Part shown: positions 1-12,900 of the stretch, piece after piece
Layout of the letters: every line of letters starts with the position of its first letter
Position numbering within the stretch: position 1 is the first letter of the stretch
Source: Rallus limicola
Lineage: Eukaryota; Chordata; Aves; Gruiformes; Rallidae
DNA: 64,000 nt
Direction: 5' to 3'
NCBI GenBank assembly: GCA_022605955.1
Contig: JAKCOZ010000105.1
Location: 496,001-560,000 of the forward strand
The notes under the pieces: model-generated
What the model was told of the DNA's origin: nothing
The model's database searches: none
Seen by the model: only the letters and a program-made list of their open reading frames with translations
Program-made: the position numbers and the translations under genes

Positions 1-3000
1 GTAACAGCCTGCACTTAGCACACTGTGCATGGGTCACAGCAAATGGATGGACAGGAGAATCACTTGCAGTATTCCCATACACCGAGCAGGCAGACTGAGC
101 AAGGAAGAGCCCTTCCAACCCCGAGGCTTGCCTCACACTTTCCCCTAACAGAGACACAGGCTGTGAGGGCCAAGCCAAACCTGATGTGTAGCAAGGTACT
201 GGACATGGAGCGTGGGGGGTGCTCTGAGAGCATTACTTTCTCCTTTTCCTCAGTGTTCAACCAAGAGAAATTGCACTCCTGACTCCTGTCAAGCCTCCCC
301 TTTTTGTGGGGGAGGGTGGCAGAGAGGACTCAGAGAGGAGCAGAACATTTCTGTCAAATTCACAGAACTGTTCTGGCTGAGGGAGGGAAGAATGTCTCTC
401 TATTCCTCAAGGACATTTTGTTACTAAACTTACAGCAATTTATGTTTCTAATGTTTCCACAAGCGAAGGCAAAGCTTTGCCATGTGCCAAGCAGAAACAA
501 ATTCTCACTTTCTGTTTTGCTAGGACAGAACTCTTTTTGCTTGAGGGAAGTGACTTCTTTTTTAAACCTCATTTTCATTCAGGCAGGGGGGAAAAAAAAA
601 CCCAAAAAACAAAGCACTCTTCACACAGCACATTCTATCTCTGAAGGCAGGCATTCCTGAACTCGGCAGAGGTGGAGCAAGAGCAGTCTAACCCACTGCC
701 AGCACCTTTCCATGTGTCTTCCCATTTCCCATCCACAAGCCCAGCCCATCAAAGCAAACCCCAGGTCACAAAGATACCACTCCTTGTATCTTAGGGAGGC
801 GAAAAACAGAAGGATGCTCAGAAAGGGAAGGGTCCAAGCCTGGCAAGGCATCTCCAGGTCAGGAGGTGAGCGGTCTGCGTAATGTACAGAGATGATGGAG
901 TTACCATCACCCTCCACACCCAAATATCAAGTCTCCGCTGAAAGGATGAGCACATCTTACCCACATTTAGTTTCTGCATCTTCTCCAGCCTGGGAGCAAA
1001 GGGGTATCAGTCCCACAGCCCAGACCCTGCCATGCAGAGGCACATATCCCTGAGTGCTGACCAACAGTGCTGATGTGTACATGGAAGCACAAACACTGTC
1101 TGGGACCTGCGGCAGCTCTGCTCTTTGCCACACTCCAACACTCAACTATTTCATGTAACACACCTTGTTTCTAGCACACAAGCTCACCTTCAATCATGCT
1201 ACAACTTTGTGATCGTCTAGGCTGTGGCCTCCAGTGAGGTTTTACCCACACAGCACTGCCAACCCACCCAAAGACATCAATGCACAACGTGGAGGGAACC
1301 AAGGAACAAGCCCTGAACTTCACCCTGCCCCAAGGAATGTCACAGCTGCATGAACGCAGCCTTGTCTCCTGCATTCCCACCTCTCATCCAAACAGCTGAA
1401 GGCCTTTGGGGAAGGGACTCTACTGTGTAGTTAGTTCCTCTTCTAGCACCAGCAACATTCCTACAGGCAAACACACAGGTCCAGCGCAACACGTGTTCTC
1501 TGGGTGTCGTTCTGGGCTCGACAGCCCAGGACAGCTCTGACCACCGAAAGCTGAGTATGGGGTAAGTCCTTGGCACAGCCAAACCCCAGGGAGAGTTCAA
1601 GGAAAACTGACTTTTGCACTGCTCCACAGTAAGACAGAGGACACGCCACTTCAGTGGTAACGTACTGGCCAGGAGCATGCTCGCAGCAATGCCAGCCTGC
1701 CCACGTGTGCAGGGCAGCAGGGAGCAAACGCTTGACACTAAAGAGATCAGAGCTTCACATGAGGCAGTCTGGGGTTCATGGGGGAGCACTGGTTCAGCAC
1801 AAGGAGGGCTCTAACACACTGAAGCAAGCGGTCAGGGAGCATCACCTACTTCGTAGCCAAGCTCTACAAATTACCTTATCATAATCTATGACTCACTGGA
1901 GAAATATGGATAAAAGAGAGAGCTGCTTTTGAAAGGAGAGGAGGAAATGTAAGAAATAATTGCATAAAAGGCTCTTTGGCTGTTTAATTTAAACACTTTT
2001 GTGCCTGAGGGTCTAAATGAATATAGGGAGATCTTCTGGTTTCTGCAGTAATCAGGTATTTCCTGCTATTACCAGCAATGACTGTCAAACAGCACACTTA
2101 AGCAGGGCTGTTACTTTATTCGAAGCCTTTCGGAGGGAGGACCAGTGACCGAGCATGTGGGAAGCCATAACACAGAGGAGGAACATGATGACAGCTCCTC
2201 AGCAGAAACGTTTGTCAGTCTAGTGAGGAGCTAATGAGGGGTGGCACCGGGACCTTGGCTGCCACAACCAACCAGCCTCCAACATGGATCTCTGGCACGT
2301 TACGTGCCATCCTGACGCAGCCCATGAGCTAGTCACTTTCCTGGCAGATCATAAACCAACTCAGATTTTCTCCAGTGCAAACCTAACTCTGAATTTGGTC
2401 GCACACGGACCTGACCCAATGTCAGGGTCAGCTTCAGCCTTTCTGTTGGCTTCCAGTGGGAGAGTCACATTTCTGAACAGGACAAGGTGGTTCAATGACA
2501 CATTGCCTGAAGTAACACCAGTATTTCTCACTCCTTCCCCAGCATCTATTTTATTAGGTAAAACTGCTAGCCAGAACTAGCCCAAAACCACCAAGTGCTT
2601 TAGTTAAACAATTTAACTTTTTTATTGAATAAACACTGATTTTTTTCATTCCTCTAGTTCCACACATCCTTCACATGGATACAAGGACAAGAGGATGGTA
2701 GGAGCAGTCAGAAGAATGTTTGCAGCACCATCAGGTACTCCCATGAAGAGCCATCGAGGATCCAAGAGGGACAGAGCTAAGCAAATATGATTACAGGACT
2801 GGAAGAGAAAGGACACAAGAGTCCAGGGACTCTTCAGAAGAGAAAGCAGGTTTTCTTGCTGTTCTGACTCCGCAAGGACTGAACACAACCAAACTCAGCA
2901 ACATATTTGGGCAGAGCAAACAATGAATGTTGTCCAGCTTCTTTCCAGTAACAGAACTCTTACGAGGAGCGGCTGAGGGAGCTGGGATTGTTTAGCCTGG

Positions 3001-4746
3001 AGAAGAGGAGGCTCAGGGGAGACCTTATAGCTCTCTATAACTTCCTGAAGGGAGGTTGTGGTGAGCTGGGGGTCGGCCTCTTCTCCCGTGTAGACAGTAA
3101 CAGAACTAGAGGGAATGGTGTCAAGCTGCGCCAGGGGAGATTCAGGCTGGACATTAGGAAGCACTACTTCTCAGAAAGGGTAGTCAGGCACTGGAATGCA
3201 CTGCCCAGGGAGGTGGTGGAGTCACCAACCCTGGGGGTGTTCAAGGAGAGACTGGATGTTGTATTGAGGGATATGGTTTAGTGGGAGCTGGTAGTAATAG
3301 GTGAATGGTTGGACTGGATGATCTTTTAGGTCTTTTCCAACCTTGATAATTCTGTGATTCTGTGATTCTCAGCAACACAGCTTAAAGTGACACTGCAAAA
3401 CATCCCATCAGGCACTTGGATCCACAGCCACAGGCAGCTAAAACTACCCCACAGCCTTGCAAAGGCAGGCAGCCTCTTTTGAGGCCACATCACCCATTGT
3501 GGAGCACCAGCTTGCAACTGCTTCAGGAGCCAGTCACTGGAGGGGCTGAGCACCAGCCAAGACACAGGCACACAGCTAACCCACCTGCCTGCACCGACAC
3601 AGCACTAGAAGGAAGGTTACCCAGTCATTGTGGCACCAGTTGTGTTCCTCAGCACACCTGCCAAAGAAAACATGGGCTGACTCGCAGCCCCTGATGCAGC
3701 AGCAGCTGTGCTACAGATCCAGCCTGGCAAGGTCTCTCCCTCACTTCACAGGGCTCAGAAACCCCCGGGGCTCCAGGCTGCATGGGAAGACCAGGTGGTC
3801 ATCCCAACTGACACACAACAAAAACATTACAGGAGGACCAAAACCGTACCCACAAAGCATGCCTTCAGGTGGATCTGCCCGTTTTGCCCCCTGAGCAGCG
3901 CTACGACGTGTTTCCAAGGAAAAGCCAGCAAAAGCCCCTGTACTTGAAGGAGTTCTGATGACAGGATGCTGCTACACACCCCCCTCTGGATAAATCACTG
4001 GAAAATAAAACTAAAGGCTTGCATGTGCCACACCAGGCCATTGAAGGAACCCAAGAATACACACACAGCTACAAGGTTTTTCCTTTAGCCTGTAAAAATG
4101 TGAGACATGCAAAGCATGCCAACACATGACATGTTTGTGCTCACCTTCCCCAAAAGCTTCTGAATACACCAAACAACTGCACAAAATAGAGCAGCAGAGT
4201 TGCAATGACACGAAGTTCCTATGTGTTTCACAAAAACACAAGTCAAGGAGATGAGAACCAACCTCCTCCAGTCCCTCTCCGAGGAAAAAGCTTTGTTATG
4301 AACTGAGCCTATTTCTCATCAGCCCCACCTCAAGCTACAGAAGACCTGTTTCTCTGGGTCTGCTGCTGGTGGAAGTCCTTGTGCTACATACACGAATTTC
4401 TCAGACAGCACACATCGCCACTATGTAGGTCCTACCACTAGAACCGCGTGTGATGCTCACTGTGCAAGATCCACAAAGCCATGCTTCCTGCCTGTCAACA
4501 GCCCAGCACTAAGATCACACCAAGCGCTGTCTAACACTCCAGCTCACAGCAGGTCCTCCTCTTCACCCCAGCTGCTGAGGGACTCCACAATACCCTCGTC
4601 ACACAGACAAGGAAAACAAGCGCATTTGCTGACTTAAAAATTAGTAAGTACAAGTATTTGGCAGTGAAGATGATACCAACACAAATCTGGGAAGCCAGGA
4701 AAGGCAACTGCAAGACTGAGGACCCAGAAGCAACTTTCGTTCCTAC
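1..4746 (-). other. Partial SLC24A3 intron 2
   Basis: This follows the exon 2 donor on the minus strand and runs off the left edge. I looked for the next SLC24A exon (the LHEFP motif, the first transmembrane helices, and the acidic alpha-repeat motifs) and did not find it, so intron 2 is at least 4.7 kb. The only recognisable feature is a plus-strand CR1 at about 2961-3370. The rest is non-repetitive DNA with short chance open frames. Confidence 0.65.
2961..3370 (+). mobile_element. CR1 LINE, 3' end (5'-truncated, well preserved)
   Basis: This carries the last 106 codons of the CR1 second open reading frame (endonuclease/reverse transcriptase protein), uninterrupted from about 2961 to the TAG at 3279. 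Recognisable blocks are [52 protein letters not shown] and VLRDMV before the stop. About 80 bp of 3'UTR follows, with GGTTGGACTGGATGATCTTT and TTCCAACCTTGATA, then two units of the ATTCTGTG tail. This 5'-truncated structure is typical of CR1 copies in birds. The intact frame suggests a relatively young insertion. It lies in intron 2, antisense to SLC24A3. It cannot move by itself, because the endonuclease and the reverse transcriptase core are absent. Confidence 0.95.
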
Positions 4747-4881
4747 CTGGCTCAGTGCAGTTTCTGACGTACGGCTGCCCTCCATCCTCCGGGGTGTCAG
4801 TTGTGTTCTCATTTGCTTGCAGCAGCTGTCTCCCACTCCATTTGTCATTACTTTCCACAGAATAGCTCAGGGCATCATAAC
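4747..4881 (-). CDS. SLC24A3: SLC24A3 (NCKX3) coding exon 2: extracellular N-terminal loop
   Basis: This 135-bp internal exon has a polypyrimidine tract and acceptor (TTTTCCTGTAG|G) and a donor (CCAG|GTAGGA). With the single base carried from exon 1 it adds residues 41-85 and leaves one G for the next codon. The peptide contains DKWSGRQLLQANENTTD and ends RNCTEP. From memory, human NCKX3 has a similarly spaced KW..ARKLMQVND block before KNCTEPALHEFP. NCKX4 has a shorter spacer and NCTDP, which favours SLC24A3. N66 (NTT) and N81 (NCT) are N-glycosylation sequons, as expected for the extracellular segment before the first exchanger helices. The split final codon fits Ala, which follows NCTEP in the family. 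Exon 3, with the alpha-1 repeat, was not found to the left, so the gene continues outside the window. Confidence 0.8.
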
Positions 4882-5914
4882 CTACAGGAAAAGAGCAGCA
4901 GATCCATGAGATTACACAGTAAAGGCAGCTCCTGGTCCTGTTCCTAACCATGTGAAGCTGCCAAACCATTAACATTTCACACCAAGCACCCCCTGGGTTT
5001 GAAACACTGGTGTTCCCAATCCCACTGGAAAGGTACACTGCCATTAGCTCCACATCCCAGCTGGTCCCAAAACCGTCAAGGTTCATTCCTCCAGAACCTC
5101 TAAGGTTCGCACTAGAAGAGCATCTGTGGTTTCAGGAGAGGCTGTAAGTTTCAGTTAGTTTAAAACTGGAGCACCATACACTGTTTTGGTTTAATAACAA
5201 AAACAAACCCCACGAACCACCACACAAACCAACCCAACCCACTCAGCTCATCACTTCTGTCATGGCTGTTAATAACCAGGAGCCCTCGGCTGAATTCTGC
5301 ACAAGCTTACACAACATTTACACCATCTCTGCTCCAGACTTAAGCCCAACGTGCTGCTGGATGAGGCCTCTGTGCCCAGCACAGAAGCTAGGCAGGGCTC
5401 TCTGAATCAATCAGTAAGATGCTGTGGGGACAGCATGCAGCTCCGTGGGCTGCAAGGGCAGCGTGTCAGGAGCCAGCAGCAGGGACGGAGGCGCAGGAGC
5501 AATCGCCCTTTTCAAATTACATTTTGTAATACAAGGCTGAACAGTTACTTTCACCCAAGTGCTCAACAGGGACCCACCTCAGGATCTCGTGCCCAAGCCA
5601 GATGACATCAATGGAAAGGCTCTGGCCATGCTGGCCAGGCAGCAGCAATTCACACATCAGGAAGCATTCATTTTGAACATGAAGTCTTCCTTCTGTTCAC
5701 AGAGCACAGAGCAACTGAGAGAGATGCCTTTACGAAAGCATAGCCATGCTCATTCTCAAAACAGCTCTTAAGCCCAACTGCAGCGTTACAACCACCCAAT
5801 GCCATCTCACCCAAGCCAGCACACGCTTCCGAGACGCTTCAGCAGCCCTCCCTACTTCTGATCATTAAGAAACATTTGTGAAGATCAGGAGCCTCTCCTG
5901 GAAAGACCCCAGCA

Positions 5915-6148
5915 CAGGGACACAGAGATGATTAAAGGCCTGGAGCATCTCCCCTACAAGGAAAGGCTGAGTGACCTGGGAGAAAAGAAACCTGAGAGGG
6001 GATCTGATCAATGGTAATCAATACCTAAAGGCTGGGACACTGGGAAATGGCCAGCCTCTTCTCAGTACAGGAGGGATCCTGCTTTGGCAGGAGGTTGGAC
6101 TCAATGAGCTCTGGAGGTCCCTTCCAACCCCTATGATTCTGTGAGTCT
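5915..6148 (+). mobile_element. Older CR1 LINE fragment with internal deletion
   Basis: The left part (to about 6065) matches CR1 C-terminal coding sequence: a GGCCTGGAGCATCTCCCCTA block, AAGGAAAGGCTGAGTGACCTGGG, and a GGGGATCTGATCAATG region. It then jumps to the 3' terminal block (AGGAGGTTGGACTCAATGAG, CCCTTCCAACCCCTATGATT) and one tail unit. Several hundred bases of the usual element between these blocks are missing, and the coding frame is broken. This is an older family or copy than the element at 2961. The left boundary is approximate. Confidence 0.85.
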
Positions 6149-9100
6149 AATACTGAAAAACAAGGAAGGGCTAAGCCCCAGTCCAGCAGGAGTTAGCCAT
6201 GTCAGACTCAGGGCCCGGACCACACTCCTGACTGTGCCCTACCCTTCCTAAAGGGCACATCTGTTGACAAAACCATGGTGCTTCTGCTCACCAGTGTCTT
6301 TGCCAGCATGACCCAGACTTAACTGTACAACAGCCACACACCATCAACAAGGTTTCAGTGTGGCACACGACTGCTCTTGAGAATACCAAGAAAAACCCCA
6401 AAACTCTACACCGAGGCCATCAGCCCAGTGAGAGGAGAACAAACACCTAGAAGACAAGGAAGTAGCAGACAGCAATCCAACAGGGAGGCCGCAGCAGAAC
6501 ATCTTTGATTCTAGTCAAGGAGGAAAGCAGCCTGCATAGTGACTTTGCCACCAAGAAGACACAAGCGACCGAGAAGTAAGTATGGAGAAGCACCTGCAGG
6601 GAGGGATAGCTAGGCAAGACACCAACCAAAGAGTCACCTCACCAGGTCCCAAAACCAATCTGAAGGGGTGTCACAGCTGGCCTGCCCCGTCAGCAGCACA
6701 GCACGGCAGGCTGCAGCACCCCACAGCAGGCTCCAGGTCCGGTTCCAGCAGCACACGTGGGAGGCACAGGGCAGTGTCAGGTACAGGCACACAGCAAGTA
6801 GCCCTACAGAAAGGCAGGGCCTCACTTTGCCTCTTTACTTCTGACTCCCTGCTTTAATCCCCACTTCAGCTTCACTTTGGTGCTGCTCAGTGACTCTATT
6901 TTAGCTGTGTCAACACAAACAGCTGGCTGATTTCCATGATGTTCTTGGCACAAGGCTGGTCAGCCTTGGACATGTCACATCTGCCTCATTAGCCGAAAGC
7001 ATGTGGTCGTGTGTCAGTTGCACACATCCCATTAACTTCTGATTCAAGGGAGGAAAAGAAAAATACCCTGCTTAGTTTTCCTAAGCCGCCAAGGCATCCG
7101 CTTCAAGCGGGCCCACACACCAAACCAACTATCTTGCAAGAGAGACCTTGAGCCCACCCAGTAACAGCATTTGAGAGAGGTTTCCACCGATTTCTGCACC
7201 AGGCAGAGCACCAGCTCTCTCACAAGGACATTGCTGCTGAAGTTATTCCTCAGTACTGACCACTGACAGAGCCCACGGCCCATCTCCTGCCTGTGCTGGG
7301 GCTGTCCCACACACTGGGATGATCTGTCAAACATCTATTGTGTCCTGAGGCCTCAGGCAGGGCACTCACTGAGCCAGGCCTGGAGTCTGCACCCAACGCC
7401 TGATGCTTCAAAACCACCTCTGAATCTCAACTACTCCCGTTTTGTGCAGCACTATGGAGACAGACCACCAGCGAAGAGGAACTGAGATTCAGATCCTAGG
7501 GAAATGTCTCAGAGGGTACTAAAGGATGAAGCACAAGGTTCTCGGCAGGTCCTAACCCTTCTGTTAGGCTGTCTAGCTCAACCCATGGAGAAAGAGGTGG
7601 CCAACCTGAGACTTCTCCATCTTGTCAACCCATAGGCTGCTCTGGGCAGCTCCCATGCCACTCTGCCAGCGGGGAGGAAACGCCTGGGAAGGGGTCACAG
7701 GAAATTTGCATCCCAGGCCAAGGGCAGCAGCTGAACCAATGCTCCCAAGACATGCAGAGCTGGCCCGTGTGTGTCTGGGGGAAGAACCACAGCACCCCTG
7801 TTTGCTAAGCAAAAGCGTTTAACATGCTAAACTAAGTATCAGCATTTGAAGCTTCAAGCACTTTTCCTTGCTATGCTTACAAACTTTAGGGAATGCTGTT
7901 TGCTGTTTGTTTAGTCTGTGAGCACCGGTAAGAGCTTAAGCTGAGAACTGAACATACACAAACAGGCTGACAGATGGGAAGGGCTTCTCAGGAGCAACAA
8001 TGCAACATCAGGCACCTCCCATAACAATAAACAAACCCCGGCCATCCCAGTTAAGCAGTTTCAGTTCCCATCCAAGGCATTCTCAAAGCAAACCAGCTCT
8101 TCTCCAAGCGGCCCATGCTTTGTCATGTGTCACAGCACAGAGGAAAGGCAGGAGGGAGAACCTGCAAGGGCTGCACTGGCCCACAAGTTCCCACAGCAAC
8201 CTCTCTTGCTCCCCACACCCCCAAAGCCTTCCTCTCAGATTGCAAACTCTTCCACACACGGGGCAGAGAAGAAAGTCAACTGAGGTGACTTTGGAAGGAG
8301 AAAAGCTTAATTTGGCAATAAAAGTGTTTATAAAGGCTACATTCAGCATTGACACAAATCAGCGTAAATAGCAGCAGAACTGGTCCATGGTTGAACTAGA
8401 TAGGACAGCTGTGACTTCACACCAGCAAAAGCTTTCCCCTGATACCTCCAGGCTTAAGTGGGGTCAGCTGTCCCATGGCAGGACCTGCAACCCACTGACC
8501 CCCAAATCCTGCCTTGGGCATCTCCACTCTGAAACACATTTGGCTCAACCAGGCAATAGAAAAGAGAAGTTACAGATGAATGGAGACGCTTTCTTCAAAG
8601 GTGTAGCCCTGCAAGGATATCTCTGTGAAAACCAGGACACATCAAGATTTTAAGCTTGCTAACATGGCAACATCACAACTAAACATGGTCGATGTTTCCC
8701 AGCTTGCTGGCACCAGCCTCCCCACAGCATGATCAAAGGCAGTCTAACACCTTCACTCTGGGTACAGGTTGCACTTCCTTCAGAAACCTGGGATTCATGT
8801 TTGGGCAGATGCAGCAAAGGAGGAACCAACTGTCATCCTCAGTTTATCCCTTCACATCTGGCTACCAATAAAACAGGGAGCACACCCACCTACCCACTCA
8901 GTTGGATGCAGAGGGCACCACCATTTTGGCCTGGCAGCTCTGTCCCTGCTTTGGGTGCTGGCACCACCACCAGGAACGGCCGCAGCACCCAGCACCGAGA
9001 CATTGCCTCAGCCACAGCATCCCACAGTGATAGGCTGCACGAACAGCCTGATGCCACCACAGACAGACCCATCCCATCTGTGAGGACAAGGTCCCACCTG

Positions 9101-9740
9101 CTGCTCCTGCAGCAGGAGCCCAGCAGCACAGGCTCACCTGTGGTCAAGGCATGTGCACACCCTGACCGGTAACCATCACACAGCCACATCCCCAGGTCAG
9201 TCCCAAAGAGGCACACATGACAGTCACAAATGCTCCTTGAGAACAAGTCTCCTGCAATGTGAGCATCTGGCCTCTCATTTCAGACCCCTTTTCGACAAGC
9301 TCCAAGGCAAAGCCTGGGCTGACTTGGAGCTTCACACCAGCTGCCAAGGGCCAGGGGGGACTCAGCCCTTGCGCCGCTCAGAACGGGCCCCATCCTTCCA
9401 TTTCAATATACACTAAATCCCAGCCAGCAAAATGCAGAACAACAACATGATTTTCCGCAGCGGGGCTGTGAGAACAGCAAGGCATAAACAAAACTCTTCT
9501 TCCCAAGAAAAAGGAGGAAAGGTTATAAAAAGAAAGTGAGCAGTTTTCTTTCTGGAAATGCAGCTATTCAGAATGGGATGGGTTTTAATGGGAAACATGT
9601 CAAAACCTTTTTTCTTTTTTTCCCCTTCTCAGCAGAGGTGAGGACCACCAGACACCCTGCATTAGCTACAGTGTCATTTTGTTCAGCCGCTATCTAGATT
9701 AGACATTTTTCTTATTAATGTTTTAGCTGCTGGCTTTACA

Positions 9741-9990
9741 ATAATCCTAGAATGGTTTAGGTTGGAAAGGACCCAGTGCCCCCTGCCATGGACAGGTACA
9801 CCCCCCAAGCCCCATCAAACCTGGCCTTGAGCCCTGCCAGGGTTCCTAGGGCAGGCCCAGCTTCTCTGGGCACCCTCTGCCAGGGCCTCACCCCTCCCCA
9901 GGAAGGATTTCTGCCTCCCAGCCCCTCTCCTGCAGCTGAAGGCTGTTCCCCTGGGCCTAGCCCTCCCTGCCCTTAAACAGTCCCTGGTCC
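9741..9990 (-). mobile_element. CR1 LINE 3' fragment, minus orientation
   Basis: Reading plus, it starts with the complement of the CR1 3' end (CTAGAATGGTTTAGGTTGGA, AAGGACC), then CCCCTGCCATGGACAGG, CCCCATCAAACCTGGCCTTGA, TTCTCTGGGCACCCTCTGCC and a decayed GTCCC end. Those blocks in that order are diagnostic of CR1. It is diverged and no coding frame survives. It lies in intron 1, in the same orientation as SLC24A3 transcription. Confidence 0.88.
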
Positions 9991-12900
9991 CCACTCAGAC
10001 ATGGAGCTGCTGACTACAACTCCGAGTGCAACTGTCCAGCCAATTCCTCACCCACCAAGTGGCCCATCTCTCCAACCCACGTCCCCCCAATTCAGCAACT
10101 AGAACGTGGGACAGTAACACTGCGACATCTTTACAAACTGCTATCATAGGGAATTTTTCCAAAGCTCTGTACCATAGCGTGTTTCAATAGAGTGAATTGG
10201 TTTTTTTAAGCACTGAGCATCACCACAAGGTATTTTCCACAACTCCCAATTACCCAGCACCGGTTTTACATTACCGACTCAGAACCCAGCATCCCAAGAG
10301 CTTCCTCCTGAAGATATTCCCATGGACAGAAAGTATACGAGTCATTTTTCCCTGTCTTTGTGCCTGTACTGCGTTTCATAATACAAACAAGACAATACAG
10401 ACAGTGAATTTCAACTGGCAATGTCTCTGTAAGGCAGGGAGCACCTTCGTGTGTCTGCCGAGCTGGGGCAGCAGACTGGCGGGATTACTGACTGCAATTA
10501 CAATCGTGAACATGAAACTGAAGGGAAGGAACTGATCCCATTGCTCAGAGCTTCTGAAAATGCTCTGCGTGACCCCCAAGTCTCCACATGGGAACTCAAG
10601 AGCTCCTTATGGTATTCCAGATGGGTCTGGTGGGAGTTTGCAAGTGACAGCGCTGCAGAAACATAGCTAAACACATCCTGAGCTGCACTTTTCTGCATGG
10701 AGAACTCTACTTGGTAATGCTGTATAACATCTGATGGTCCCACTAGTCTCAGAGAAGCGTGTTCATTTCCAGCATCAGGGCACAGTAAGCCCAGCGAGTC
10801 CGAGGCAGCAGGACCTTGGTGCAGACCTCCAGTTTCTAGTGGGGACAAAGTGAGCTGGTGCAGAGCTCAGGGCCCACCCATGTTCCCACGGGTCCAGGGT
10901 CCCTTCACACAGTGAGCCAACACACCAACACAACCACACAACACAGTCACCTAGGGGGACAGCTCAAGGGAGGAGACCGGGCTTTACGCTGGGGCCAAGT
11001 TAGCTTTCTTGCTCTCAACTGTTTGGCTGCCCAAAAGACTATTTCCACACAGGTTTACTTAACACGCCCAACACAGGTGAAGGTGAACCATTTTACTGTG
11101 AAAAACATGAGCACAGCTGTCCCCTTTATTAGCATTGTTTGCTATTCCCGGCCCAGTTGTGCAGGGCAGCTCTGGAGAGGTGGGGTCACCGCTCTGCATG
11201 GTGCTGTACACAGGGCCTGCCCATTGGATGCACTGTCCAATGGCACCACCAGGAATGGAGCAAACTCACAAACCACAAGGCCGAGTATCTCACACATACG
11301 TACAGCTCCTCCTCCAAGCATGCACCATCACGTGACAGTGACACTTATTAGCATCTTTCTCTCCAGGCTGCTGATTAGAAAACACCCCCCATATTCACAC
11401 CCTGTCCCCATCACTGAGATCCATTTCATTCCACATCTCAAAGCCATCCGTTACCCCATAACTAGTATAAAATGACAAAACAAGTTTCAGAGGAAGATGA
11501 GTGGCAAAATGGAGGTCTTGAGGTTTGCTGAAGAAGGGCTGTGGAAAGCTCTCCTGTATCAGGCTGACATGCAGCATATTGCAGCCCTTCTTACCTGAGA
11601 TGGGTTTGAGCCAGTGGACAAGACAACTTGCGATTAATAAGGGGGAAAATAAACAAACACCCAGACATGTTCAGCTGGGGGAAACTAGGCTAATGCCTTG
11701 AACATTGGCGCAGAAACTGATTTACAGCAGCAGAGGATGTGGCCCAATAAGGCTGAAGCCCAGAAACACAACCAAGATATGAAAGGTGCTTGCAGGCAGC
11801 AAGCTGGAGCAGGGAAGAGCCTGTGGGCCTGAGGCTGGCCCAGCCAGAGGGACGGATCCGTCACCGTGGCCTTTCACAAGCACAATGCATCGCTTCCAGC
11901 AGCTTCGCAGAGCTGGCAAGCGTCCCCGGCTCTCACTGACAATAAACTGCTTTCTATGCAAACTGCTAGATCCTGCTGGCCAAAGCCAAAAACAGCACAG
12001 CTCTTCTGAAACACACTCGCCCTCCCTCCTCTCTCATCCGTCCCTTTTATCTATTGTTTTGATGGTGGTGGTTTCGGATTTTGGAGGGCTAGTTTCACAT
12101 ATGCGCCTTCCAACTAGCTGAATTAACTCCCTCTCCCTGAAATTTTCCTACAGCAAATCCCACAGGGAAACATTCATGGGGAAGAAAGAGTTGGAACAAC
12201 CCAGTACTAAGGCTGCAGCAGAGGTGGAGAGCAGCAGCATGGTAACCCCAAGACAGACCAGACAAACCCTCTCAGCAAAGCAAGGCTGAACTCAGCATGG
12301 CATTACTCCAGAGCTGCCCTTCCACACCAGTCCCAATGCCCCTGGAACCTGCATGCCCAGACCCATCCCAAGGCATCTGCAGGCCTCTTCCAGCACAGTT
12401 AGAACTGCTGCAGACTGTCGCAGAGCAATCTGAGCTCAGGATTGCATACACATTTCATAAATGGATTATCTTTCTTTGTAGGCTGATTTGGAAGATGCTT
12501 TACTTTCAGAATCGGCAGCCAGAAAGACCATAAATAGAGCATCCTCAGGGACCAGAAACAAAACCAGCGATCCTGTGGCCAGGCAAAGCATCTACTGCTG
12601 CCCTGTGATGGTTCTCCCTGGCTTTCCCTGCCCCCGCAGCAGCTGAGGAGCTCCAGGGAGACACCACCACCCTGCACAACTTTACCACTCTGATCACAAA
12701 AAGCAGCAACATCAGAAGCTAAGCTCTGGCACAGCCAAAAAGAGGCAGAAACAAGGTCTGAATTCTCACACACACACCCTTCATTACAGCTGTTCTAGGT
12801 GATCACCAGAAAAAAAAAAAAGCAAAGCAGCCCCTATGAACCCCCAGGCACAGTTATACCCCAGATGCCCCTTGCTCTCTGCCACAGAACCGGGATAAAG

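Noticed and set aside
9100..9120. Short hairpin around CTGCTCCTGCAGCAGGAGC
   Set aside because: A 7-bp stem in CTG-rich sequence is expected by chance.
10858..11475. Plus-strand open frame of 205 codons in intron 1
   Set aside because: Thr/His/Pro-rich with no domain, on the strand opposite to the gene and without splice sites I could support.
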